12,041 bases of DNA from Phaeodactylibacter sp964397205 (GCA_964397205.1 CAYNIT010000131.1:1-12041); one strand, 5' to 3'; positions 1 through 6,401 are shown, counted from the stretch's first letter. Translations and numbers: made by a program. The notes: generated by a model from the sequence alone, not told the origin.

Positions 1-21
1 GTGCAAAAAAACGAGTCTAAA

Positions 22-53
22 TCGGTAAGTTATTGTTGCGCGACCCCTTAGGC
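22..53 (+). repeat. Left-edge copy of an inverted repeat
   Basis: This 32-bp stretch matches the reverse complement of 11987-12018 at 26 of 32 positions without gaps. The match includes an exact 13-bp block, TTGCGCGACCCCT, at 36-48. Looser A-rich similarity continues to the window edge. It lies between a possible leftward promoter and the edge and contains no gene. It could be a dispersed intergenic repeat or a degraded terminal repeat; the window alone cannot decide. Confidence 0.6.
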
Positions 54-59
54 AAAAGT
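52..59 (-). promoter_or_regulatory. Putative leftward Bacteroidota promoter (-7 box)
   Basis: The minus strand reads TACTTTTG, a full match to TAnnTTTG. A TTG triplet lies 18 bases upstream as a possible -33 element. It would drive a gene beyond the left edge, divergent from the esterase. The box overlaps an inverted repeat (AAAAG and CTTTT arms, 54-69) that also occurs upstream of the helicase gene. Confidence 0.4.
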
Positions 60-116
60 ACGGGCTTTTTGGCAAATACAAAAAGACAAGCGGTTTCCTC
101 CGTTCGCCGCAAAGCC

Positions 117-124
117 TAAATTTG
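117..124 (+). promoter_or_regulatory. Putative promoter of the esterase gene
   Basis: TAAATTTG matches the Bacteroidota -7 consensus TAnnTTTG and ends 35 bases before the ATG at 160. The -33 side is weak (a TTTC near 94). No Shine-Dalgarno sequence is seen before the start codon, as is normal in this phylum. Confidence 0.5.
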
Positions 125-159
125 GCCTCACCGACACTAAAGCGAGACAAACTACAGGC

Positions 160-1050
160 ATGGCATTATTCAATTTTGGCAAGGCGGCCTGGAAGCCTTT
201 CTGGAGCCATATTTTTTTCCGGCCCGCCCTCCAGCCGGAGCTGCATGTACTGGAAAACGTGCCCTCCGCTGCCCTGCGGCGGCCGGTGAAAGTGCGTTTG
301 CTGCTTCCGCCTGGCTACTACGAAACAGACAGGCTGTACCCTAGCCTGTACCTCAACGATGGGCAGGACCTGGAAGCGCTCCGCCTGCAGGAGCGCCTGG
401 CTAAGCTCTACCAAAAGCGAGCGATAGCCCCATTTGTGCTGATCGCGCTGCACGCTGAGGAAGACCGCATGCAGGAGTACGGCACCGCCGGGCAACTGGA
501 TTACAAAAAGCGGGGCAAAAAAGCGGCGGCCTACACCCGCTTTGTCTGTGAAGAGTTGCTGCCTCTGCTGCAGCGCCGTTACCGTTTGCTGGAAGGCGCG
601 GAGAACCGGGCCGTCGCGGGCTGTTCTCTGGGCGGCTTGTCTGCCTTTGACATCGCCTGGAACCGCCCGGAGTACTTCAGCCAAGTGGGAGTTTTCTCCG
701 GCTCGCTCTGGTGGCGCGACCGGGCTTTTGACCCGCAGCGGCCGGATGCCAACCGGATCGTGCACAAGATGGTGGAGCGGGGCCCAAAACGTTCGGGGCT
801 GAAGTTCTGGCTGCAGGCGGGAACCAAGGATGAAACCGCCGACCGCAACAACAACGGCATCATTGATGCCATAGACGATACGCTCGGCCTGATCGAGGCG
901 CTGAAGCGGCAAGGCTACCGGGAAGGGGCAGACATCCGCTACCGGGAAGTGCCGGGTGGCAGGCACAACCCCCAGACCTGGGGCAAAGTCATGCCGGACT
1001 TCCTGCGCTGGGCATTTCCGCCGCTTGTTCAGAAAGCAACAAATGAATAA
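160..1050 (+). CDS. Putative esterase, alpha/beta-hydrolase fold (enterochelin-esterase-like)
   Basis: This 296-residue protein looks like a serine esterase of the esterase D / enterochelin esterase-like group (Pfam Esterase type). The nucleophile elbow GCSLGG puts the catalytic serine at residue 156. The likely acid is Asp224, in AGTKD, and the likely base is His268, in GGRHNPQTW, so the Ser-Asp-His order is complete. Upstream, YPSLYLNDGQD (60-70) is the usual strand and loop before the oxyanion region. No signal peptide is evident: the N terminus (MALFNFGKAAWKPFW) is aromatic-rich but not a clear export signal, so a cytoplasmic location is inferred. Residues 228-239 form a DxNxNGxIDxxD loop resembling an EF-hand or dockerin calcium site. 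The substrate cannot be told from sequence. The stop codon is part of the next gene's promoter box, so the next gene probably has its own transcript. Confidence 0.88.
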   Translation: MALFNFGKAAWKPFWSHIFFRPALQPELHVLENVPSAALRRPVKVRLLLPPGYYETDRLYPSLYLNDGQDLEALRLQERLAKLYQKRAIAPFVLIALHAEEDRMQEYGTAGQLDYKKRGKKAAAYTRFVCEELLPLLQRRYRLLEGAENRAVAGCSLGGLSAFDIAWNRPEYFSQVGVFSGSLWWRDRAFDPQRPDANRIVHKMVERGPKRSGLKFWLQAGTKDETADRNNNGIIDAIDDTLGLIEALKRQGYREGADIRYREVPGGRHNPQTWGKVMPDFLRWAFPPLVQKATNE

Positions 1051-1055
1051 GTTTG
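1025..1055 (+). promoter_or_regulatory. Putative promoter of the T9SS cargo gene, overlapping the esterase stop codon
   Basis: TTG at 1025-1027, a 20-base spacer and TAAGTTTG at 1048-1055 fit the Bacteroidota -33/-7 pattern well. The TAA stop of the esterase (1048-1050) supplies the first three bases of the -7 box. The start codon it would serve is at 1099, leaving a leader of roughly 40 bases. That leader contains a short palindrome, TAGCC-C-GGCTA, at 1078-1088. Confidence 0.5.
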
Positions 1056-1098
1056 CCGTTCCTAAAAAAAATACCGGTAGCCCGGCTATACATAAGTT

Positions 1099-3672
1099 AT
1101 GAAACAATTAAACTACTTGTTGTTGACAGCTTGCTGCCTGCTGGCTGCCTGCGTTTCGGATGCACAGCTGTACACGCTGCCCGTGCAGGGCAACGGCGCG
1201 CTTGAGCAAGCGCAGCGCGAGCGGGGCGTTCAGCCGCCTAAGGGGTTTGACCGACAAGCTCAGGCGTTGAGCCGCAAACGCGATTGCGACCTGGAGGAAG
1301 ACGACATCCTCTACGTCAGTGCAGGCGACTCGCTGCGCTTTTTGCCCAATGTGGATACTTTCGGCCTGGATACCCTGGAGGGGACACTCAGCTGCACCAC
1401 CTGCGCGGACAATCCCATCGGCGAGGCGGCCCTAGACTCTACGGGCCGGCTGGTCATCAGGGCAAGGCCAGACCTGCAGGGAGCAGAGCATACTTTCCGG
1501 GTGGAATTCTGCAACCCAAACGGCTGCAATGCCCGTTCTTTTCAGGTAGTGGGGCGGCGGCTGCCCCGCCGCGTCAACCTCGGAACTGTAGTCCTGCAGT
1601 CCGAAGAGTTGCGAGAGTTTGCCGTACCGGCTTCTGAGCTGCCCGGGCCGCTGGCCTGCAACCGGATCGTCGATTTGCCAGATGATTACGAGGGGCAGGA
1701 CAAGCTGGTTTACTTTACGACATACACCAAGCCGGACAGCACCATCGTTTACGCTGCCAGCCGGCACGCCGGGCGGGATACCATTCAGGTTACCGTTTGT
1801 GACTCCTTTGCCCTCTGCGATGATTATATCGTAGAATTTTTGGTGCAACACGACACCCTGAAGCTGGGCGGCGAAGGCAATCCGACGGTTTTCTTGGACG
1901 ATTTTTCCTACGAAGGCCCCTTTCCCGCTGCAGCATTCTGGCTGGACAAAAGCACTTATGTCAATGACCACTTCGCTACCGATGCACCTTCTATTGGCAT
2001 GGCGACTTTCGACGGGCTGAACTCCTTTGGCCAACCTTACGGTGCTTTCGGGGATGCCGACCGCTTCACTTCCACCTATTTTGATCTTTTTGCCTTTAAA
2101 AACCAAGAGGATGTATACCTGACCTTTTGGCTGAAGCCAGCTGGTTTGGGCGATTGGCCGGACCCTACGGACCTTATCACCCTGGAGTTTAAGAATGTCG
2201 CCGGCGATTGGGTCAGCGTACGGGAATTTCGGCGCGATGACATACTGCCCGATACAGCGGGCTCGGCGGATTTCTTCCGCTCCGTCAACATTGGCAATGA
2301 CTTTTTGCACGAAGGTTTTCAGTTCCGCTTTCAAGCGGTCAATGAAGGCTTGGGGGTGACTGACATTTGGAACCTGGATTACGTCTGGCTGGGCAGGGGC
2401 AATGCGGTGCAGCGGGACAATATCACGGATGTAGCCATCAATCAGCCGCCTTCGCGCTTGCTGCAGGAGTACAAAGCCATGCCTTGGCGTCACTTTCGCG
2501 GCCGGGAGGATGAGCTGGTAAGCACCGAGTATGGTGTGAGCCTTTTTAATAATGACAATGATCAAGCCCTCAATGCTGGTGCCGGGGAGCTGCTGCTGCG
2601 CGAGCGCCAGACGGGCAGTTTGCTCGCCGATAATATTTTGCTGAACGCCTGCTGCCGGACTGCGCCTATGGATTCGGATACATTCTATACTCAGCCGGTA
2701 GAGGGCCGAGCGGGCATCGTACAGCAGATGGCCAGCGGCATTTTCGATGCGGAAGAGCGGCTGGAATTTCAGATGATTTACAACCTCACCGGCGTGACCA
2801 ATGAGCAGGACGGGGCGGGGTACGAAAGCGTCAGCCAAAACAACCAGGTAACCCATACTACGGTCTTCGATGATTACTTCGCCTACGACGATGGTTCCGC
2901 AGAGCGCCTGCTTGGCTTTCAGGAGGGCGGGACGCTCGTATCCCGCTTCAGAGCGGCGGTGGAAGATACGCTGCAGGGGGTGCAGTTCCACTTCCCCATC
3001 GCGAATGATGCCTTCCGGCAGCAGGAGTTTGACATCGTGGTATGGGTGGGCGAATTGAGCGGGGAGCCCGATTTCCGCATGGAGGACGTTCGGCCTTTCT
3101 TCCCGAATCTGTTGATCGACACCTTTCAGGCTTTTACCTCCATCCCTTTGGAAAATGAGCTGGGAGAGCCCGCTACTGTGTACATCCCGCCCGGAGATTT
3201 CTACGTCGGCTGGGAACAAGTGTCGGACTGTGACCAGTTCAAATGTACGGCGGTAGGCCTGGACCGGAATACGCCGGAAGCGCTTGCCCAGCTGTTTTAC
3301 AAATTCGAGGAAACCGACTGGGTCAATCTGGGCAATGATCAGTCCCTGCCGCCGGGCGCTTTGATGATCCGGCCAGTCCTGGGCAGCGAGCCGCCTTTGC
3401 CAACATCGGCAGAGGAGCCTGAGCAAGCTCCCCTGGAGCTGAGGGTGTACCCCAATCCCGCCAGCCAGGTGGTGTTCTTGGAGTTGCCCGGCAGCGAAAA
3501 TGCGGCAGATTGGCGGATTGCCTTGTTCAACAGCTTGGGGCAGCCGGTATACGAAGGGCCTTTTCAGGCGCGTTTGCCGCTGCGAGCCTGCCAGAATGGA
3601 ATGTATTGGCTCAAGGCTTACCAGCCGGGCAGCCGCCGGTCTGTGCAGCGTCGCCTAGTGGTGGCGCGTTGA
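1099..3672 (+). CDS. Secreted T9SS cargo protein, type A sorting domain
   Basis: This 857-residue protein is a predicted type IX secretion cargo. Residues 1-22 are an export signal: Lys2, a hydrophobic Leu/Ala/Cys-rich core, then SDA|Q as a signal peptidase I site. A lipobox-like LAAC at 15-18 gives a competing lipoprotein prediction. Residues about 64-250 look like one or two cysteine-containing Ig/cadherin-like beta domains. Residues about 263-400, from the VFLDDFSYEGPF segment through IWNLDYVWLGRGN, resemble the lectin-like beta-sandwich common in large Bacteroidota surface proteins. Residues 779-857 are a classic type A sorting domain, with the YPNPAS motif near 784 and a GMYWLKAY strand before the end, needed for outer-membrane translocation and removed or anchored afterwards. 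No catalytic motif was recognised, so a structural, adhesive or binding role is possible but unproven. It starts at an ATG 48 bp after the esterase and probably uses its own promoter. Confidence 0.87.
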   Translation: MKQLNYLLLTACCLLAACVSDAQLYTLPVQGNGALEQAQRERGVQPPKGFDRQAQALSRKRDCDLEEDDILYVSAGDSLRFLPNVDTFGLDTLEGTLSCTTCADNPIGEAALDSTGRLVIRARPDLQGAEHTFRVEFCNPNGCNARSFQVVGRRLPRRVNLGTVVLQSEELREFAVPASELPGPLACNRIVDLPDDYEGQDKLVYFTTYTKPDSTIVYAASRHAGRDTIQVTVCDSFALCDDYIVEFLVQHDTLKLGGEGNPTVFLDDFSYEGPFPAAAFWLDKSTYVNDHFATDAPSIGMATFDGLNSFGQPYGAFGDADRFTSTYFDLFAFKNQEDVYLTFWLKPAGLGDWPDPTDLITLEFKNVAGDWVSVREFRRDDILPDTAGSADFFRSVNIGNDFLHEGFQFRFQAVNEGLGVTDIWNLDYVWLGRGNAVQRDNITDVAINQPPSRLLQEYKAMPWRHFRGREDELVSTEYGVSLFNNDNDQALNAGAGELLLRERQTGSLLADNILLNACCRTAPMDSDTFYTQPVEGRAGIVQQMASGIFDAEERLEFQMIYNLTGVTNEQDGAGYESVSQNNQVTHTTVFDDYFAYDDGSAERLLGFQEGGTLVSRFRAAVEDTLQGVQFHFPIANDAFRQQEFDIVVWVGELSGEPDFRMEDVRPFFPNLLIDTFQAFTSIPLENELGEPATVYIPPGDFYVGWEQVSDCDQFKCTAVGLDRNTPEALAQLFYKFEETDWVNLGNDQSLPPGALMIRPVLGSEPPLPTSAEEPEQAPLELRVYPNPASQVVFLELPGSENAADWRIALFNSLGQPVYEGPFQARLPLRACQNGMYWLKAYQPGSRRSVQRRLVVAR

Positions 3673-3675
3673 TTT

Positions 3676-3699
3676 TTGTTAATTTTCGGAAAATAACAA
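3676..3699 (+). promoter_or_regulatory. AT-rich hairpin before the rhodanese gene
   Basis: TTGTT, a bulged A, ATTTT, loop CGG, AAAAT and AACAA form a 10-bp stem with one bulge. It fills most of the 36-bp gap between the T9SS gene and the rhodanese start. It lacks the GC-rich stem and T tract of an intrinsic terminator, so an operator or leader structure is as likely. TAATTTTC inside it is an imperfect -7 box. Confidence 0.3.
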
Positions 3700-3708
3700 C
3701 CCTAGATC

Positions 3709-4017
3709 ATGTCAAAAGATATCAAAACAGAGGAGTTGAAGCAGAAAATGGATGCCAAGGAGCATTTTGTGCTCATAGATGTACGCGAGCCCCACGAGCA
3801 CGAAGCCTTCAATGTAGGCGGATCGCTCATCCCCCTGGGTAGCCTGGCGAATCGGCTGGGCGAGCTGGAGGATAATAAAGAAGACGAAGTCATCGTCTAC
3901 TGCCGCTCCGGCCAGCGCAGCGGCGTGGCCAAAGAATTGATGCAACGCTCCGGTTTTAAGAACGTCCGCAACCTGCTAGGCGGTATGCTGGACTGGCAGG
4001 AGCGATTTGAGCAGTGA
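3709..4017 (+). CDS. Single-domain rhodanese-like protein
   Basis: This 102-residue protein is a stand-alone rhodanese domain, the usual size for GlpE/PspE-type proteins. VLIDVREPHEHEAF (21-34) is the conserved N-terminal rhodanese signature. The active-site loop is CRSGQRSG with the persulfide-forming cysteine at residue 65. GFKNVRNLLGGMLDW (82-96) is the conserved C-terminal signature. Such proteins carry sulfane sulfur and can transfer it to cyanide, thiols or sulfur-relay partners; the physiological acceptor here is unknown. There is no signal peptide, so it is cytoplasmic. It begins 36 bp after the T9SS gene, with a hairpin between them and no strong promoter box of its own, so co-transcription is possible. 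Its TGA stop directly abuts the stop codon of the opposing SPOR gene. Confidence 0.93.
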   Translation: MSKDIKTEELKQKMDAKEHFVLIDVREPHEHEAFNVGGSLIPLGSLANRLGELEDNKEDEVIVYCRSGQRSGVAKELMQRSGFKNVRNLLGGMLDWQERFEQ

Positions 4018-4641
4018 TCATTGCTTTCGCTTGACGTAGGTGGGCACTCCTTCGGATTCTAGCTTGTTGGCTACTTGCTTAGCCTCGTTGAGTTCGGAAA
4101 AATGGTCTACAAGTGCCACGGCGTAGGCGCCCCGGTCGAAAATCTCCACGGAGGCATCGGTATAGCCCATGTCCCTTAGCTGGCGCACTCGATTTTCAGC
4201 ATTAGACTTGATCTTGAAGGTGCCAGCCAAGACCATGTAGTCCCCTGCATTTACCGAAGGGTAATCCTCCGCTGGGCGGCTAGCGGGCACCGCTTCGCTT
4301 TCCTCTGCGTAGCTTCCTTTATCTCTGTAGCCATCTTCGTCTTGGTAGCCATCGTCCTCGTATTCCCCCTGGGCAGACGGATCATCTTCTGCGTAGTAAT
4401 CCTCCTCGTAGTACGCCCCACTTTCCTCGTAGGCGCCGCTGGTGTCGGCATCAAAGGCAGCCGCTGAATCATCCTGGTACCTCTCCTCTTGGTAGGAGGG
4501 GGCCTCGGCGGGTGCTTCCATCTCGGGCTGTTCAGCGGTTTCTTCTCCGCCGAGCAGATTGGTGGTCATATAAATGAGATAGACAAGGGCAGCAACGCAA
4601 ACGGCTACAATAGCAATGGTGACATAATCTAATCTGGACAT
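4018..4641 (-). CDS. Membrane-anchored SPOR-domain protein
   Basis: This 207-residue protein has one N-terminal membrane segment (about 6-29, after MSRLD), a long linker (about 32-130) and a C-terminal SPOR domain (about 134-206). The SPOR domain begins at DYMVLAGTFKIKSNAENR and ends with VPTYVKRKQ. SPOR domains bind peptidoglycan stripped of stem peptides, typically at division sites, so a periplasmic envelope or cell-division role is likely. The topology should be N-in with the SPOR domain in the periplasm. The linker is strikingly acidic and tyrosine-rich, with repeated YEE, YYEED and YEDDGY units, and is probably disordered. A TAnnTTTG promoter lies upstream, shared across the divergent region with the MgtC-family gene. 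No partner gene of the divisome is nearby. The domain calls are solid; the cellular role is inferred from the family. Confidence 0.9.
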   Translation of the reverse strand: MSRLDYVTIAIVAVCVAALVYLIYMTTNLLGGEETAEQPEMEAPAEAPSYQEERYQDDSAAAFDADTSGAYEESGAYYEEDYYAEDDPSAQGEYEDDGYQDEDGYRDKGSYAEESEAVPASRPAEDYPSVNAGDYMVLAGTFKIKSNAENRVRQLRDMGYTDASVEIFDRGAYAVALVDHFSELNEAKQVANKLESEGVPTYVKRKQ

Positions 4642-4725
4642 AAGTTGGATGATATTTAGGGGGTCAAGATAATCAATATTTCATTCGGCGGCACATTCGC
4701 ACAATGCAGCTGCCGGATACGTTGG

Positions 4726-4757
4726 CAAAGTTAAAGCCAAAATATGGTAGATGTCAA
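4726..4757 (-). promoter_or_regulatory. Putative promoter of the SPOR gene
   Basis: On the minus strand TTGACA (4752-4757) is followed, 21 bases after its TTG, by TAACTTTG (4726-4733), a full -7 match. The -33 part lies inside the first codons of the divergent MgtC-family gene, so the two transcripts start back to back. The leader to the SPOR start codon would be about 80 bases. Confidence 0.5.
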
Positions 4758-5196
4758 CGATTTGGTTCAGCAATCCTGGATGTTGCTCGATCTGCTGATT
4801 GCCATGGTATTGGGCGGCTTGATCGGTTTGGAACGGGAGAAGCAGAACAAGCCGGCTGGGCTGCGTACGCATGTGCTTATTGCTGCGGCTGCCTGTTTGT
4901 TTCTTTTCTTGGGCAAACATCTGAGCATTGGCTTGAGCCAACGGTTGCCCGAGGATGCGATGGGTATCGATCCTACGCGCATCCTGCACGCCATCATAGT
5001 GGGGATCAGCTTCATCGGAGCGGGCACCATACTGAAGAGCCGGGAAGATCAGGTTATCCGGTACCTGACCACAGCCGCTACGGTGCTCGTGGCAGCGGGT
5101 ATCGGCATTGCCGTCGGCGCTCATCTGTACGTACTGGCGGCTGGCGCTACGGTATTGACCCTGGTGGTCAGCTACTCTGTGCGTTTTTTAGAATGA
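4744..5196 (+). CDS. MgtC/SapB-family integral membrane protein, short form
   Basis: This 150-residue protein has about five hydrophobic segments (roughly 12-29, 43-57, 79-97, 108-124 and 127-146). It carries the family's signature pieces: GLIGLERE (25-32), AGLRTH (38-43), GISFIGAGTI (87-96) and LTTAA (108-112). Members sit in the inner membrane. MgtC itself inhibits F-ATP synthase and aids growth at low magnesium, but most environmental homologues have no assigned function. The soluble C-terminal ACT-like domain of long MgtC proteins is missing, which fits the SapB-like short form rather than a truncation. The ATG at 4744 gives a complete first membrane segment. A one-mismatch -7 box, TACGTTGG, lies at 4718-4725. 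The 3' end overlaps the opposing MBL-fold gene by 9 bp. The family call is confident; a role in magnesium homeostasis is not shown. Confidence 0.9.
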   Translation: MVDVNDLVQQSWMLLDLLIAMVLGGLIGLEREKQNKPAGLRTHVLIAAAACLFLFLGKHLSIGLSQRLPEDAMGIDPTRILHAIIVGISFIGAGTILKSREDQVIRYLTTAATVLVAAGIGIAVGAHLYVLAAGATVLTLVVSYSVRFLE

Positions 5197-5967
5197 GCCC
5201 TCCACGCTGAATGTTAAGCCATCGTAACCCAGCTCCACGCCTCGGGGCAGTTCTCGCATGACATCAGCGTGCTTGCCCATGCGGTGGCTGATGTGGGTAA
5301 GGTAAGCCTGCTGGGGCTGTAGCTCCTGAATGAGTTCCAGGGCCTGCTCCAGCGTCAGGTGGGAATGATGAGGCTTGCGGTGCAATGCACTCAGTACCAA
5401 GGTATGCAGCCCCCGCAGCTTGGGGCGCTCTTCCTCTGGAATTTCCCGTACATCGGTGATGTAAGCAAAACGCCCAATGCGGAAGCCCATTACCGGCATT
5501 TTGCCGTGCCATACTTTCACGCCTTGTATCGGCAGGCCAGCAGCTTGGAAAGGTGCCTCTTTGTGGATGCGGTGCAGGTGCACCATAGGCGCTCCGGGGT
5601 AGCGGTTTTCGGTGGCAAAAATGTAGGAAAACCGTTGCTTCAGCTCCTCTTCAACTGCCTGAGTGCAGTAGACCGGCATATCGGTCTGGTTCATAAAATT
5701 GAAGGGGCGCACATCGTCTAGCCCGATGATGTGGTCGTTGTGTTGGTGCGTCAGCAGAATGGCATCGAGGTCCTGCACTTTAGCCCGCAGCATCTGCTCC
5801 CGGAAATCGGGCCCGCAGTCGATGGCGAGCCGTTTGCCATTGGCCTGTAGCAGGGCAGCGGTGCGCAGCCGCTTGTCTTTTGGGTCCGTCGATTGGCAAA
5901 CCGGGCATTGGCATCCGATAACGGGGATGCCCTGTGAGGTCCCAGTACCCAGCAGTGTTACTTTTAT
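5188..5967 (-). CDS. PhnP-like MBL-fold metallo-hydrolase with a non-canonical start
   Basis: This is a metallo-beta-lactamase-fold hydrolase of the PhnP-like group, 259 residues if translation starts at the ATA at 5965-5967. With that start the N terminus reads (I/M)KVTLLGTGTSQGIPVIG, which is where family members begin. CQCPVC (19-24, after Gly18) is the cysteine cluster that binds a structural zinc in PhnP. The di-metal site THQHNDH gives His74, His76, Asp78 and His79. Later ligands are probably the His of VWHGKMP, the Asp of YITDV and the His of THISHRMG. Known relatives hydrolyse phosphodiesters such as cyclic phosphate intermediates; the substrate here is unknown. The first ATG (5793) would delete the glycine-rich loop, the zinc cluster and about 58 residues, so it is not credible as the true start. 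There is no ATG, GTG or TTG in frame between the upstream stop at 6049-6051 and 5794. An A-rich stretch (AAAAGAAAAG) precedes the ATA. Confidence 0.85.
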   Translation of the reverse strand: MKVTLLGTGTSQGIPVIGCQCPVCQSTDPKDKRLRTAALLQANGKRLAIDCGPDFREQMLRAKVQDLDAILLTHQHNDHIIGLDDVRPFNFMNQTDMPVYCTQAVEEELKQRFSYIFATENRYPGAPMVHLHRIHKEAPFQAAGLPIQGVKVWHGKMPVMGFRIGRFAYITDVREIPEEERPKLRGLHTLVLSALHRKPHHSHLTLEQALELIQELQPQQAYLTHISHRMGKHADVMRELPRGVELGYDGLTFSVEGSF

Positions 5968-6041
5968 CTCGATAGTCTTTTCTTTTGGTTCGGAAAACCA
6001 GCAAATTAAATGCCCGGCCGCTGCTATGGGAAGCGAGATTT

Positions 6042-6055
6042 CGTGTATTTACACG
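6042..6055. promoter_or_regulatory. Palindrome upstream of the MBL-fold gene, possible operator
   Basis: CGTGTA-TT-TACACG is a perfect 6-2-6 inverted repeat in the 130-bp gap between two minus-strand genes. It lies about 75 bp upstream of the proposed MBL-fold start. A near-consensus minus-strand -7 box, TTAATTTG, lies at 6002-6009, between the palindrome and the gene. A dimeric regulator site is an inference. A second 6-bp stem, CTGATT-ccgaa-AATCAG, is at 6065-6081 and could end transcription of the preceding gene, but it lacks a T tract. Confidence 0.3.
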
Positions 6056-6097
6056 CTTATTGAGCTGATTCCGAAAATCAGTGCGCTGCCCCAAGTC

Positions 6098-6376
6098 CTA
6101 CTCCTCTTCCTTAAGCACCGAGCGATGCAATTGTTTATAAAATTTGGCAGACTTTTCTTCCAGTTGTTCTACCGGTACTTCTATCTGGCTCAAGATATCG
6201 AGCAGCACATTGATGCGGCCCTCCACTTCGTAGAATTTGTTGATAACGATGATGTTGCGGTCTTCCACTATGGCGTAGCCAGAGTTGAAGTTGCCCTTTT
6301 CGTAGCGTACGGTATAGTCGATTTCTTCAAATAGGGCTTCCAGCTTTTTGAGGCTGTGGCGGGTATACTTGACCAT
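6098..6376 (-). CDS. Small conserved protein of unknown function
   Basis: This 92-residue soluble protein looks like a Bacteroidota family that I recall only as a conserved hypothetical. The N-terminal half has a basic stretch and a predicted helix (MVKYTRHSLKKLEALFEEI). It is followed by a short strand-rich part containing YEKGNFNSGYAIVEDRNIIVINKF (about 26-49). The C-terminal half is probably alpha-helical and charged, ending KEEE. No catalytic motif, signal peptide or membrane segment is seen. An upstream ATG (6415) would add 13 residues, but that extension covers a full -7 promoter box, so the internal ATG at 6376 is preferred. It lies upstream of the MBL-fold gene on the same strand with a 130-bp gap and is divergent from the beta-barrel gene. 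Confidence 0.8.
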   Translation of the reverse strand: MVKYTRHSLKKLEALFEEIDYTVRYEKGNFNSGYAIVEDRNIIVINKFYEVEGRINVLLDILSQIEVPVEQLEEKSAKFYKQLHRSVLKEEE

Positions 6377-6393
6377 AAACACGACAATTTGGG

Positions 6394-6401
6394 CAAATGT
6401 A
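6394..6401 (-). promoter_or_regulatory. Putative promoter of the small conserved gene
   Basis: TACATTTG on the minus strand is a full TAnnTTTG match and ends 17 bases before the ATG at 6376. It decides the start, because the longer reading frame from 6415 would begin upstream of the transcript. No clear -33 TTG is seen. Confidence 0.45.

Noticed and set aside
166..1107. Minus-strand open frame (313 codons) covering the whole esterase gene
   Set aside because: It has no recognisable motif, and the plus-strand esterase has a complete catalytic triad. It is a shadow frame.
1432..3426. Very long minus-strand open frame (664 codons) opposite the T9SS gene
   Set aside because: The plus strand encodes a coherent protein with a signal peptide and sorting domain. 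The antisense product shows no recognisable domain and is the expected by-product of GC-rich codon use that rarely creates antisense stops.
160..4017. Esterase, T9SS cargo and rhodanese as one functional operon or new secretion-linked system
   Set aside because: The cargo gene has a good promoter of its own, the three proteins have different predicted compartments, and nothing beyond adjacency links their functions.
4704..5210. Plus-strand 168-codon frame overlapping the MgtC-family gene
   Set aside because: The frame at 4744-5196 carries the family motifs and membrane segments. The longer frame is a shadow with no membrane pattern.
5780..6094. Minus-strand 104-codon frame across the MBL-fold N terminus
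   Set aside because: It starts at a TTG and overlaps, in another frame, sequence that encodes the conserved MBL-fold loop and zinc cluster. Its own product is unrecognisable.
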